DNA of 16,921 nt from M55B167 sp046482825 (GCA_046482825.1 JAWOEI010000047.1:1-16921), one strand, 5' to 3'. Positions 9,607 through 16,642 are shown, counted from the stretch's first letter. Program-made: numbers and translations. Notes: a model not told the origin generated them from the sequence alone.

Positions 9607-12600
9607 ATGAAAAAACCTCTCAGCACTTCTTCGGCTGTATCTTGCGGCCTGATGGTATCAGTCATGCTTCTCTTCTTTTCCGCTGGACTGCATGCCGCTG
9701 GTTACAGCGGCGGAAGCGGTACACAGAACGATCCGTATCTTATTGCGGACAAAAATGACTTCCTGACTCTGTGTGAACGGACCAACGATTATAACAGATG
9801 CTTCGCCCTGATTGACGACATTGATCTGTCAGGTGAAGTTTTCAGTCGGGCACCAATAGCTTCTGATACAGCGCCGGATTCAGTCTATGACGGTGTGTCA
9901 TTCAGCGGTGTTTTCGACGGCTATGGACATGTTATCAGCAATCTGCAGATATATGTCGCAGATCAGGGATGCTTTATAGGACTTTTCGGACGCCTCGAAG
10001 GTTCGGGATGCCGGGTAACACGTCTGGGTGTCGCGGGAATGACTGTCACCGGTAACACAACTCCTAATCGGTATGTTGGTGCTGTTTGCGGTGAAAACAG
10101 CGGCGCGTATATTACTGAATGCGCTGTCAGTGATGTTTCGGTGAACGGAGTTTCTTATACTGGCGGTTTCTGCGGCAGCAACATTGGCGGTGTGATTGCT
10201 GACTCTTTCGTAACAGGGGATGTGGAAGGAGTTGACAAGATCGCAGGTTTCTGTGCCAAGAACACAACTGCCGGGATTATAAGCAACTGCTATGCGGTCT
10301 GCGCTGTAACAGGAAATCCGCGCAATTCAATCAGCAGTTTCTGTAGAGAGAATACTGATTCGTTTATATCCGGATGTTTCTGGAACAGCGATATATGCAT
10401 GTTTCCGAGTGTCAGCGAGGTGCAGGGGAAAACAACGGCAGAGATGCAGACACAATCAACCTTTACCGATGCCGGTTGGAATTTTACGACCCTGTGGCGA
10501 ATGAATGGTTATCCGGCTCCTCGCATTTACTCCGGGCCGCAGGGCCTGCCGTTCGACCACTGGATAGTGCTGGAGGGGGCGCCGTCTGAAATGAGAAGTG
10601 AATCCGATATACCCTCAGGAGACGGCATTCCCAATCTGCTGAAATATGCTACCGGCCTCAAAGCAATGCAAAGCTATACCGCAGATGCGCTTTATTCAAA
10701 GGCAGCGGTTTCCAACGGCGAGTTTGTCGTCCGGTATAACAAAGCGTCGAGTGTGCGTGATGTTTTCATGGAACCGGTTTACAGTGATACCCTTGACGGT
10801 TTGTGGAGTGTCCAGGGTCTGGATCGCGAGCTTTTCTATGCGGGAGAGGAATTGGAAACCTGGCAGGCATCGGTTCCCTTGATGAATCAGGGTTTTGTGA
10901 GGTTGCGTGCGGTTCGTTTAAAACCGGTACAAGATATCAACCCGCCGGATTTCGGTTCAATTCCTTTTGACGATCAGATTACCCTTGAGTGGACCAATGA
11001 ACCGTTTGAACTGGCCGATGTCAGCTATGAGCTGTATTTCGGATCTGCGCCCGGCGAGCTTGTTCAGACCGCTTGTTTTGAGAATGTTACAGCTTTAACC
11101 GACGTTACCGCTTCTATAGCGCTCACGGAACCTGGTAATTATTTCTGGCGCGTGGATATGGTCTTCAGCAATGATAACGTTAATTCTTTGTATCAGGGTG
11201 AACTACAGCATGTCGTCACGCTGGAAGCGCTTTCGCCGCATCTGGAGGTAAATACAGACAATCTGGTTTATTTCCGGTGGTTTGACAGCTCCGCTTCGCA
11301 GGAAAATTCGCTGAAGCTTGATCTGCTGCAGGGGGTGACTGCCGATATCGGCCCATTCAATATAGTTTCCAACGGCATAGGTGAAATCACTGCCTCAGTG
11401 ATTGACGGCGCTTTGCCCGCCGGTATGTCGCTGGTCCTCACAAACAGCCAGCTTTCTGTCAGCGGCGCACCCGGACAAATCGGCAGCGGCAATCTTACAA
11501 TTCAACTGGAGAAACCCGGGTTTGGTGTGCTCGGATCACTGCTGCATATTGAGTATGACGTCGAACCGCTGCCAGCTAAACTGATCGGCACTTATCAGGG
11601 GTTTGCCTGGCAGGATGTAGAGTATAACTGTGATTCAAACGAATTCTGTCAGAGCACATCTTATCCCTTCCCTGCCACAGTGGTGATAGATGAAGACGGC
11701 GGCATTTACGGGACAGTGGAATTTTCTCATACAAATTATACTTTTGAAGCCGATGGGTTTGACTCGTACTATTATGAAGAGAGTGTGTTTCAACGGGAAA
11801 TAGAGATTGCAGTCAGCGAGGATGAAATCCTGATATACAAGGTGTCGGTTGACTGGTCCGCATGCGGAGAAAATGATTACAACATGGGAACACCGGAGCT
11901 TTCACTTCATGTTGAACACTGGTATATGGTATTTGATGATGATTTAAATGATTGGTTTTTTGAACTTTTCATCTCTGACGGAGCGGGGTTTTGTGATATA
12001 TGGGATACCGACCCGCCTGTTGCGGACAGTCGCGATGTCGAAATACTTGACCGTCTGCAGGGATACTACACACTTAGTCTGGAAGCTGATGATTTCTTTA
12101 GCGGCAATTATGATTCGTGGGGATACGGCTACCTGACAGTTTCCGTTGACTCAAATGCTTCTGTTAATATTTCGGGCAGACTGGGTGACGGCGAGATTAT
12201 CAGTTCTTCTTCTCCCTTAAGGGTGAATGCGGTCTGTGATGATACCCTGGCTTTTGCCGAGTTCAAGATGACACCCGTATCTTATGACGGGGGGGTTGTT
12301 TATATGCAGTTGCACTTTGTAGAGATAAACGGCAGTATTTTCATTGAGGTGCGCAACAGCCTGTGGGTCAATATGTATCCTCTCGCCAACGGTTTTTACG
12401 ATGAAGGATTCAAACGAAACTTTGACGGTATTTCAGGCGGCCGATATGACAGTTCCCTCGACCTGCATGAGTTGTTTCCCGGCCGGGACGGTTTCAGCAT
12501 CAGGTATCCGGCGTACGAGACGAACCTTGTCGAGGTGCTTATCACACAGGACGGTCTTTCTTTCGATACGGGTTCGCATTCAAATATCGTCCTGCAGGCT

Positions 12601-12810
12601 GATTTGGAAACCGGAGTGATAACGCTTGATCATGACGGAGATACGGGACATGGTGTGCTGACTCCCTGGTTATGTTCTCTGCCGGAAAAGGAGGATGCCG
12701 CCGCCAGAGCCTATACTGTAAGCGTGGCCGACAATTTTGCAATTTATGAGGATGATCCCGTTTATCAATATGAAAAGTCATCGGCCTGGCTGCTGATTTT
12801 TACAGAGTGA
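9607..12810 (+). CDS. GLUG-containing secreted protein with shared C-terminal module
   Basis: The ATG at 9607 gives a signal peptide of about 30 residues (KK near the N-terminus, hydrophobic core 'MLLFF', ending 'AGLHA') before 'GYSGGSGT..DPYLI', the same mature start as the upstream gene. Modules: a GLUG array (about 9697-10530, ending in the typical 'TTAEMQTQSTFTDAGWNF' tail), a 'DGIPNLLKYATG' module (10546-10920), an FN3-like segment (10927-11220), a putative Ig segment ('GALPAGM...SGAP', 11222-11580) and two beta-rich modules to the end. The first two blocks resemble the gene at 4399; everything from the FN3-like segment on resembles the gene ending at 4255. It looks like a shorter chimera of its neighbours. 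No enzyme motif or membrane anchor is visible, and no Shine-Dalgarno precedes the start. Probably exported; function unknown. Confidence 0.92.
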   Translation: MKKPLSTSSAVSCGLMVSVMLLFFSAGLHAAGYSGGSGTQNDPYLIADKNDFLTLCERTNDYNRCFALIDDIDLSGEVFSRAPIASDTAPDSVYDGVSFSGVFDGYGHVISNLQIYVADQGCFIGLFGRLEGSGCRVTRLGVAGMTVTGNTTPNRYVGAVCGENSGAYITECAVSDVSVNGVSYTGGFCGSNIGGVIADSFVTGDVEGVDKIAGFCAKNTTAGIISNCYAVCAVTGNPRNSISSFCRENTDSFISGCFWNSDICMFPSVSEVQGKTTAEMQTQSTFTDAGWNFTTLWRMNGYPAPRIYSGPQGLPFDHWIVLEGAPSEMRSESDIPSGDGIPNLLKYATGLKAMQSYTADALYSKAAVSNGEFVVRYNKASSVRDVFMEPVYSDTLDGLWSVQGLDRELFYAGEELETWQASVPLMNQGFVRLRAVRLKPVQDINPPDFGSIPFDDQITLEWTNEPFELADVSYELYFGSAPGELVQTACFENVTALTDVTASIALTEPGNYFWRVDMVFSNDNVNSLYQGELQHVVTLEALSPHLEVNTDNLVYFRWFDSSASQENSLKLDLLQGVTADIGPFNIVSNGIGEITASVIDGALPAGMSLVLTNSQLSVSGAPGQIGSGNLTIQLEKPGFGVLGSLLHIEYDVEPLPAKLIGTYQGFAWQDVEYNCDSNEFCQSTSYPFPATVVIDEDGGIYGTVEFSHTNYTFEADGFDSYYYEESVFQREIEIAVSEDEILIYKVSVDWSACGENDYNMGTPELSLHVEHWYMVFDDDLNDWFFELFISDGAGFCDIWDTDPPVADSRDVEILDRLQGYYTLSLEADDFFSGNYDSWGYGYLTVSVDSNASVNISGRLGDGEIISSSSPLRVNAVCDDTLAFAEFKMTPVSYDGGVVYMQLHFVEINGSIFIEVRNSLWVNMYPLANGFYDEGFKRNFDGISGGRYDSSLDLHELFPGRDGFSIRYPAYETNLVEVLITQDGLSFDTGSHSNIVLQADLETGVITLDHDGDTGHGVLTPWLCSLPEKEDAAARAYTVSVADNFAIYEDDPVYQYEKSSAWLLIFTE
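11222..12807 (+). other. Shared C-terminal module, copy 2
   Basis: This is the counterpart of 2660-4252, with the same order of landmarks including 'EYNC', 'NMGTP', 'HWY', 'LQGYYTL', 'GYLTV', 'DTLAF', 'VYMQLHF', 'LWVNM', 'GVLTPW' and 'VYQYEKSSAW'. Divergence is spread evenly, with many substitutions, so this is an old duplication or a selected shared domain rather than a recent copy. Confidence 0.8.
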
Positions 12811-12884
12811 CAAACAGCGTTCATACCTGCATAATAATCCGACTGTATTTCATGCTCAGGGTTATAAAAAAATTATGCTTATGT

Positions 12885-12913
12885 TTGCACTATCAATGGG
12901 TATAGGGTATATT
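12885..12913 (+). promoter_or_regulatory. Putative sigma70-like promoter
   Basis: TTGCAC (12885-12890), a 17-base spacer, then TATATT (12908-12913). The -10 matches five of six consensus bases and the -35 matches three of six. It lies about 70 bases before the ATG at 12984, in the only gap (12811-12983) between the giant genes and the small beta-repeat gene. The leader holds a small hairpin, TCAGG/CCTGA at 12935-12949. The rest of the gap shows no gene or clear terminator. Confidence 0.4.
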
Positions 12914-12983
12914 ATTAACACTGTTCAGGTGGCGTCAGGTTCAGCCTGAGTTTAAATGTCGATCTCAAAGTGAGGCAAGGATT

Positions 12984-13496
12984 ATGAAGAAAGTATTGTT
13001 CAGTTTGCTGGTTACAGGTTGTTTGATTTTGTCGGCAGGAGCCGCGGAGAAGGTGACTTGGCCTGTCTGGTTTGCGTTTAATGATGTTGAAGATATCGAT
13101 GTGGTGGGTCTGCGTGTGAACCTTTTCTCCGGAGAATGTGAACAGGTCACCGGTATGGATCTCGGTTTTATCGGCCGTTCGCGTTATTATAACGGGGTGC
13201 AGTTCAACTTGCTGATCAATAGTGTTGAAGATGAACTGGCCGGTATGCAGTTCAGCCTGGGCTATAATGAAGCGGGACTGGCCTCTCTTTTCAGTGTTCA
13301 AGTAGGACTCTGGAACCAGGCGCAGAGCATGAATGGCGTTCAGTTGGGCCTTGTGAACCTGACGGATTACGGTAGAGGGCTGCAGCTCGGTCTGATTAAC
13401 CGTTCTGAGGACATCAACGGCTACCAGGTTGGTCTGGTGAATGTTATCCGCAGCAGCGAAGTTCCCTTTATGCCTTTGGTAAACTTCAGCTTCTGA
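12984..13496 (+). CDS. Exported beta-repeat protein, LA_2272-like
   Basis: This 170-residue protein starts at ATG 12984 behind an AAGG Shine-Dalgarno-like sequence. The N-terminus is a signal peptide (MKK, hydrophobic core, 'SAGAA' then EK). The mature part consists of imperfect repeats of about 14-16 residues with the pattern 'G[VLMY]Q[LVF].L.N', for example 'NGVQFNLLIN', 'NGVQLGLVN', 'RGLQLGLIN' and 'NGYQVGLVN'. That is the signature of the LA_2272-type surface-repeat family found in Leptospira and PVC bacteria. It ends in Phe ('VNFSF'), as many outer-membrane beta-barrel proteins do, so an outer-membrane location is plausible. 'VTGC' at residues 10-13 resembles a lipobox, but hydrophobic sequence continues past it, so ordinary signal-peptidase cleavage is more likely. 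It sits between its own putative promoter and a terminator, so it is probably monocistronic. Molecular role unknown. Confidence 0.88.
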   Translation: MKKVLFSLLVTGCLILSAGAAEKVTWPVWFAFNDVEDIDVVGLRVNLFSGECEQVTGMDLGFIGRSRYYNGVQFNLLINSVEDELAGMQFSLGYNEAGLASLFSVQVGLWNQAQSMNGVQLGLVNLTDYGRGLQLGLINRSEDINGYQVGLVNVIRSSEVPFMPLVNFSF

Positions 13497-13521
13497 TTCG
13501 CGACAGCAAATGAGCTGAGTG

Positions 13522-13569
13522 AAACGCAAAGCGCAGTTGATCCCGACTGCCTTTGCGTTTTATTGTTTT
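13522..13569 (+). terminator. Intrinsic terminator after the beta-repeat gene
   Basis: AAACGCAAAG (13522-13531) pairs perfectly with CTTTGCGTTT (13551-13560). A second pairing, GCAGT/ACTGC, extends the stem with one bulged C. A T-rich tail (TATTGTTTT) follows. It starts 25 bases after the stop at 13494-13496. The outer stem sequence resembles the 10-bp units of the adjacent GxxExxY repeats. Confidence 0.8.
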
Positions 13570-13600
13570 AAACTACGAATAACGCAAATGAGCGCGAATG
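13570..13600 (+). repeat. Left inverted-repeat arm of the GxxExxY cassette
   Basis: After an initial A there are three 10-bp units: AACTACGAAT (13571), AACGCAAATG (13581) and AGCGCGAATG (13591). Its reverse complement lies at 14009-14039, with 27 of 31 positions matching and the outer 16 identical. The same left-end motif recurs at 16697. Confidence 0.85.
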
Positions 13601-13612
13601 AGGAGTATGGGT

Positions 13613-14005
13613 ATGAATGGAGATATGCTGTTTAAAGATGAAGGTTATCAGATTACCGGTGCTTGTTTTGAGGTTCATAATCATATGGGGTGCGGTTTCT
13701 TGGAGGCGGTGTATCAGGAGTGTCTGGAACTGGAGTTTTCAGAGAAGAGAATTCCTTTTGTTGCTCAACCAAATCTTAAATTAAAATACAAAAAATATGC
13801 TTTGAAAAAACACTATGTTCCAGATTTTTTATGTTACGATAAGATTGTTGTTGAGATTAAGACAGAAAAGAAATTAGAAAATATTGATCATGCTCAGATT
13901 ATTAACTATCTTAAAGCAACCCGATTAGAGTTGGGCATCCTGGTTAATTTTGGACATTATCCGAAATTGGAGATCGAGCGCTTTGTTAATACAAAGCACA
14001 AATAA
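13613..14005 (+). CDS. GxxExxY family protein, PDDEXK nuclease-like
   Basis: The ATG at 13613 is preferred because AGGAG (13601-13605) lies seven bases upstream; in-frame ATGs at 13598 and 13607 lack a usable site. The product is 130 residues, a normal full length. The family motif is G28-F-L-E31-A-V-Y34. A PDDEXK-like core follows: Asp71 ('VPDFLC'), Glu81-Ile-Lys83 ('VVEIK') and Gln95 ('HAQIINYLKAT'). All expected residues are present, so it may be an active metal-dependent nuclease, though the family's substrate is not established. The gene is clearly more AT-rich than its neighbours ('AAATCTTAAATTAAAATAC'), which suggests acquisition. It lies between inverted-repeat arms, and a divergent relative starts at 16786. 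Family assignment is confident; nuclease activity and any role in mobility are inference. Confidence 0.92.
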   Translation: MNGDMLFKDEGYQITGACFEVHNHMGCGFLEAVYQECLELEFSEKRIPFVAQPNLKLKYKKYALKKHYVPDFLCYDKIVVEIKTEKKLENIDHAQIINYLKATRLELGILVNFGHYPKLEIERFVNTKHK

Positions 14006-14008
14006 AAT

Positions 14009-14039
14009 CATTTGCGTTAATTCGCGTTATTCGTAGTTT
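14009..14039 (+). repeat. Right inverted-repeat arm of the GxxExxY cassette
   Basis: Read on the minus strand this gives AACTACGAAT, AACGCGAATT, AACGCAAATG, the same three-unit 10-bp pattern as 13571-13600 in inverted orientation. It begins three bases after the GxxExxY stop codon and ends directly before the AAAGGAGAT Shine-Dalgarno (14042-14050) of the DUF1015 gene. Confidence 0.85.
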
Positions 14040-14056
14040 TTAAAGGAGATTTGTAG

Positions 14057-15277
14057 ATGAGGGTTAAACCATTCCGGGCCTTGCGTCCAGCTGAAGACAG
14101 GGCTGAGAAAGTCGCCGCAGTTCCTTACGATGTTGTCGATACGGCGGAAGCACGTGTGCTGGCAAAAGGCAATTCTGACAGTTTTCTGCATGTGACCAGG
14201 CCGGAGATTGATTTGCCCGACGGCATTGACCTCTACAGCGATCAGGTTTACGCTCAGGGTGCCAAGGCGCTGAAGGATTTGCAGCAACGCGGTGTTTTGA
14301 TTCGCGAAAAAACTGACTGCATCTATGTTTACCGGCAGATTATGGGCGATCACTCCCAGACCGGCGTAGTCGCGTGCAGTCATATAGATGACTATGCCGG
14401 CAATCTTATACGCAAACATGAAAAAACCCGTCAGAACAAGGAAGATGATCGAACACGGCATGTGCTTGAGATGAACGCCAACGCCGGTCCGGTTTTTCTG
14501 ACCTACAGGGATACGGAAACTCTCGATACTCTAGTTGCCGAAGTGCAGCGGAATTTGCCGCTTTATGATTTCACGGCTGAGGACGGAGTTCGCCATACCC
14601 TGTGGCTTGTTTCGGAAAATACGGACGCCTGGGTCTCAGCCTTCAGTGATGTTCCTCTGTCGTATGTGGCGGATGGGCATCACAGGGCGGCGGCCGCCTG
14701 GCGGGCCGGTGAACAACGTAGGAAACGGAACCCCGAGCATAACGGAACTGAGGAGTACAACTGGTTTCTCACGGTGCTGTTTCCCGCTTCGCAGCTGAAA
14801 ATACTGCCTTACAACAGATGTGTCTGCGATCTGAATTCCCTGACCTGCGATGAGTTTCTGGAAAAGGTCAAAACGGTATTCAAAGTAGAACCCGTCGAAA
14901 AACCGTCTCCTGACGGAGCACGTGAGGTCTGCATGTATCTGAATTCAAAATGGTATAATTTGAGTTGGGATGCCTTTGAAGCTGATCCTGTGGGAATTCT
15001 GGATGTAAGTGTGCTGCAGGACCGTCTTCTGAATCCGGTTCTCGGTATTGACGATCCCCGTACAAATGATAGAATTTCATTTATCGGTGGTATCCGCGGC
15101 ACGGAAGAGCTGGTGAAACGGGTTGATTCCGGACGCGATGCGGTGGCGTTCTCCATGCATCCTGTCTCGATTGAGCAGATGATGGATATTGCCGACGTCG
15201 ATCAGATCATGCCGCCCAAGAGTACCTGGTTTGAACCGAAACTGCGCTCCGGTCTTATCGTGCATACGTTGGATTAG
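14057..15277 (+). CDS. DUF1015 family protein upstream of serS
   Basis: This 406-residue protein starts at ATG 14057 behind an excellent Shine-Dalgarno (AAAGGAGAT, 14042-14050), a typical family length. It opens with the family hallmark 'VKPFRALRP' and 'VAAVPYDVV'. The central 'VADGHHRAAAAW' motif (D206-R210) is the most conserved part and resembles the ParB/sulfiredoxin-type nucleotide-binding motif of SerK/SbnI serine kinases. DUF1015 genes often sit next to serine biosynthesis genes and serS, and some members have been linked to free-serine kinase activity; I recall this without being able to verify it. No signal peptide, so it is cytoplasmic. A serine-metabolism role here rests on family and neighbour evidence. 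The GxxExxY cassette ends three bases before its Shine-Dalgarno, so its promoter may be displaced or supplied by the cassette. Confidence 0.9.
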   Translation: MRVKPFRALRPAEDRAEKVAAVPYDVVDTAEARVLAKGNSDSFLHVTRPEIDLPDGIDLYSDQVYAQGAKALKDLQQRGVLIREKTDCIYVYRQIMGDHSQTGVVACSHIDDYAGNLIRKHEKTRQNKEDDRTRHVLEMNANAGPVFLTYRDTETLDTLVAEVQRNLPLYDFTAEDGVRHTLWLVSENTDAWVSAFSDVPLSYVADGHHRAAAAWRAGEQRRKRNPEHNGTEEYNWFLTVLFPASQLKILPYNRCVCDLNSLTCDEFLEKVKTVFKVEPVEKPSPDGAREVCMYLNSKWYNLSWDAFEADPVGILDVSVLQDRLLNPVLGIDDPRTNDRISFIGGIRGTEELVKRVDSGRDAVAFSMHPVSIEQMMDIADVDQIMPPKSTWFEPKLRSGLIVHTLD

Positions 15278-15302
15278 GGGTTAGAGAGCTGAAGAGCAAC
15301 AC

Positions 15303-15334
15303 ATAAGTCCCATTTATCCTAATATGTCCCATCA
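15303..15334 (+). repeat. Short 10-bp-period repeat upstream of serS
   Basis: Three degenerate units at 10-bp spacing: AAGTCCCATT (15305), TATCCTAATA (15315) and TGTCCCATCA (15325). 'GTCCCAT' recurs exactly 20 bp apart. The array fills much of the 85-bp gap between DUF1015 and serS. It is not a T-box, since there is no room for a specifier stem or terminator. Function unknown. Confidence 0.5.
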
Positions 15335-15362
15335 GAATTTTTAGAAACAACGAGGTATAACA

Positions 15363-16634
15363 ATGCTTGATATAAAACGTATCAGAGAAAATTTTGAAGA
15401 GGTGGCGGAAGGTCTGAAACGCCGGGGAATGAATCTGGACCTTCTGGAAACAGCGCGTGATCTGGATCTGTTCCGGCGTAAAATGGTAACTGAAACCGAC
15501 ACCCTGAAAATGGAACGTAATAAACGCTCCAAAGAAATCGGTGCGTTCAAAAAGGCCGGGAAAGATACCGCTGAGGTGCAGGCGGCTGTGCGTGCCATGG
15601 GAGAACAGATTGCCGCGGGGAATGAAAAACTCCGTAAGACAGATGAGGAACTCCGCACGGTTATGCTGAGTATTCCCAATGTTCCCTGTGCGACTATACC
15701 GATTGGACTCGATGAGAGTGCCAATCGTGAGGTCCGCAAGGTCGGTTCTCCGCCTGAGTTTGATTTTGAGCCGAAGGATCATATCGAGATCGGTGAGAAT
15801 CTGGGACTCTTTGATCTGGCCCGGGCCGCTAAGATTACCGGTTCCGCCTTTTCACTGATGCTGGGGCAGGGGGCTAAACTCCAGCGTGCCCTGATTCAGT
15901 ATATGCTGGATATGCATACAACAAAGCATGGCTACACCGAGTTGCTGCCCCCCTTTGTCGTGAATACCGACTCTATGCGCGGTACCGGACAGCTGCCGAA
16001 GATGGCTGAGGATATGTACCATTGCGAAATAGATGATTTCTGGCTGATCCCGACCGCCGAGGTGCCGGTGACCAACTATTTCCGCAACGAGATCATCGAC
16101 CGCCCGCTGCCGGTTTATCTGACTGCCTACACGCCCTGTTTCCGTCGCGAGGCTGGTTCGGCTGGCAAAGATACACGGGGCATTCTGCGTGTGCATCAGT
16201 TTGACAAAGTGGAGATGGTAAAGTTTGTGGAGCCTGAAACCTCCTATGACGAGCTGGATCTGCTGGTGAAAGATGCCGAGGATGTTCTGCAGAGCCTCGG
16301 CCTGCATTACCGTATTCTGGAACTCTGTACCGGGGATATCAGCTTCTCCGCTGCAAAATGCTACGATATTGAACTCTGGGCACCGGGCCAGAAGGGGTGG
16401 CTTGAGGTGAGTTCATGTTCCAATTTCGAAGATTTTCAGGCCCGCCGCCTGAACTGCCGCTATAAGGATGCAGAAGGAAGAAAGATTTTTGTTCATACCC
16501 TCAACGGTTCGGGGGTGGCCCTGCCGCGCCTGGTGATTGCCATTCTGGAACAGTGCCAGCAGGCCGACGGAAGCGTGCTGCTGCCCGAGGCTATCCGTCC
16601 CTATATGAATGGACAGGAGAAACTCGAAGCGTAG
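15363..16634 (+). CDS. serS: Seryl-tRNA synthetase
   Basis: It charges tRNA-Ser (and tRNA-Sec where present) with serine using ATP, as a cytoplasmic class II homodimer. The 423-residue length is normal. The start is the ATG at 15363, six bases after GAGGT. The N-terminal ~105 residues are the charged helical coiled-coil arm that contacts the tRNA long variable arm. The catalytic core carries the TxE serine loop (T231-A-E233, 'TAEVPVTN'), motif 2 with F260-R-R-E263 followed by 'SAGKDTRG' and 'HQFDKVE', and motif 3 'NGSGVALPR' (N381 to R389) followed by 'AILEQCQQADGSV'. All signature residues are present, so it should be active. The gene follows DUF1015 by 85 bp in a common bacterial pairing. 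No frameshift or truncation. Confidence 0.98.
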   Translation: MLDIKRIRENFEEVAEGLKRRGMNLDLLETARDLDLFRRKMVTETDTLKMERNKRSKEIGAFKKAGKDTAEVQAAVRAMGEQIAAGNEKLRKTDEELRTVMLSIPNVPCATIPIGLDESANREVRKVGSPPEFDFEPKDHIEIGENLGLFDLARAAKITGSAFSLMLGQGAKLQRALIQYMLDMHTTKHGYTELLPPFVVNTDSMRGTGQLPKMAEDMYHCEIDDFWLIPTAEVPVTNYFRNEIIDRPLPVYLTAYTPCFRREAGSAGKDTRGILRVHQFDKVEMVKFVEPETSYDELDLLVKDAEDVLQSLGLHYRILELCTGDISFSAAKCYDIELWAPGQKGWLEVSSCSNFEDFQARRLNCRYKDAEGRKIFVHTLNGSGVALPRLVIAILEQCQQADGSVLLPEAIRPYMNGQEKLEA

Positions 16635-16642
16635 AGAGGATT

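Larger units (their letters stand above)
13570..14039 (+). mobile_element. Candidate GxxExxY cassette bounded by inverted repeats
   Basis: A 470-bp unit made of a 31-bp inward-facing repeat, a single nuclease-like gene and the inverted copy of the repeat. It is AT-rich compared with both neighbours and is inserted neatly between a terminator and the next gene's Shine-Dalgarno. These features suggest a small mobile or formerly mobile unit. A convincing target-site duplication is not visible: TTTA flanks both ends, but similar T-rich sequence also precedes the repeat copy at 16697, so it may belong to the repeat. Mobility is inference. Confidence 0.35.

Noticed and set aside
12984..13040. Lipoprotein signal in the beta-repeat protein ('VTGC')
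   Set aside because: The Cys lies in the middle of the hydrophobic core with further hydrophobic residues and an 'AGAA' cleavage site after it, favouring a normal signal peptide.
12915..13529. 204-codon minus-strand open frame opposite the beta-repeat gene
   Set aside because: It is antisense to a gene with a clear signal peptide, family repeats and Shine-Dalgarno; its own product shows no recognisable family and the openness follows from the repetitive codons on the other strand.
13567..14042. TTTA on both sides of the cassette as a target-site duplication
   Set aside because: The four bases are AT-rich and a similar T-rich stretch precedes the repeat copy at 16697, so they are probably part of the repeat; not enough to claim a duplication.
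14809..15156. Long minus-strand open frames inside DUF1015 and serS (also 15255-15782, 15852-16307)
   Set aside because: They are shadows of two well-conserved genes, with no start context and low-complexity products.
15278..15362. T-box or other tRNA-sensing leader before serS
   Set aside because: The gap is 85 bp with no specifier stem, T-box motif or terminator hairpin.
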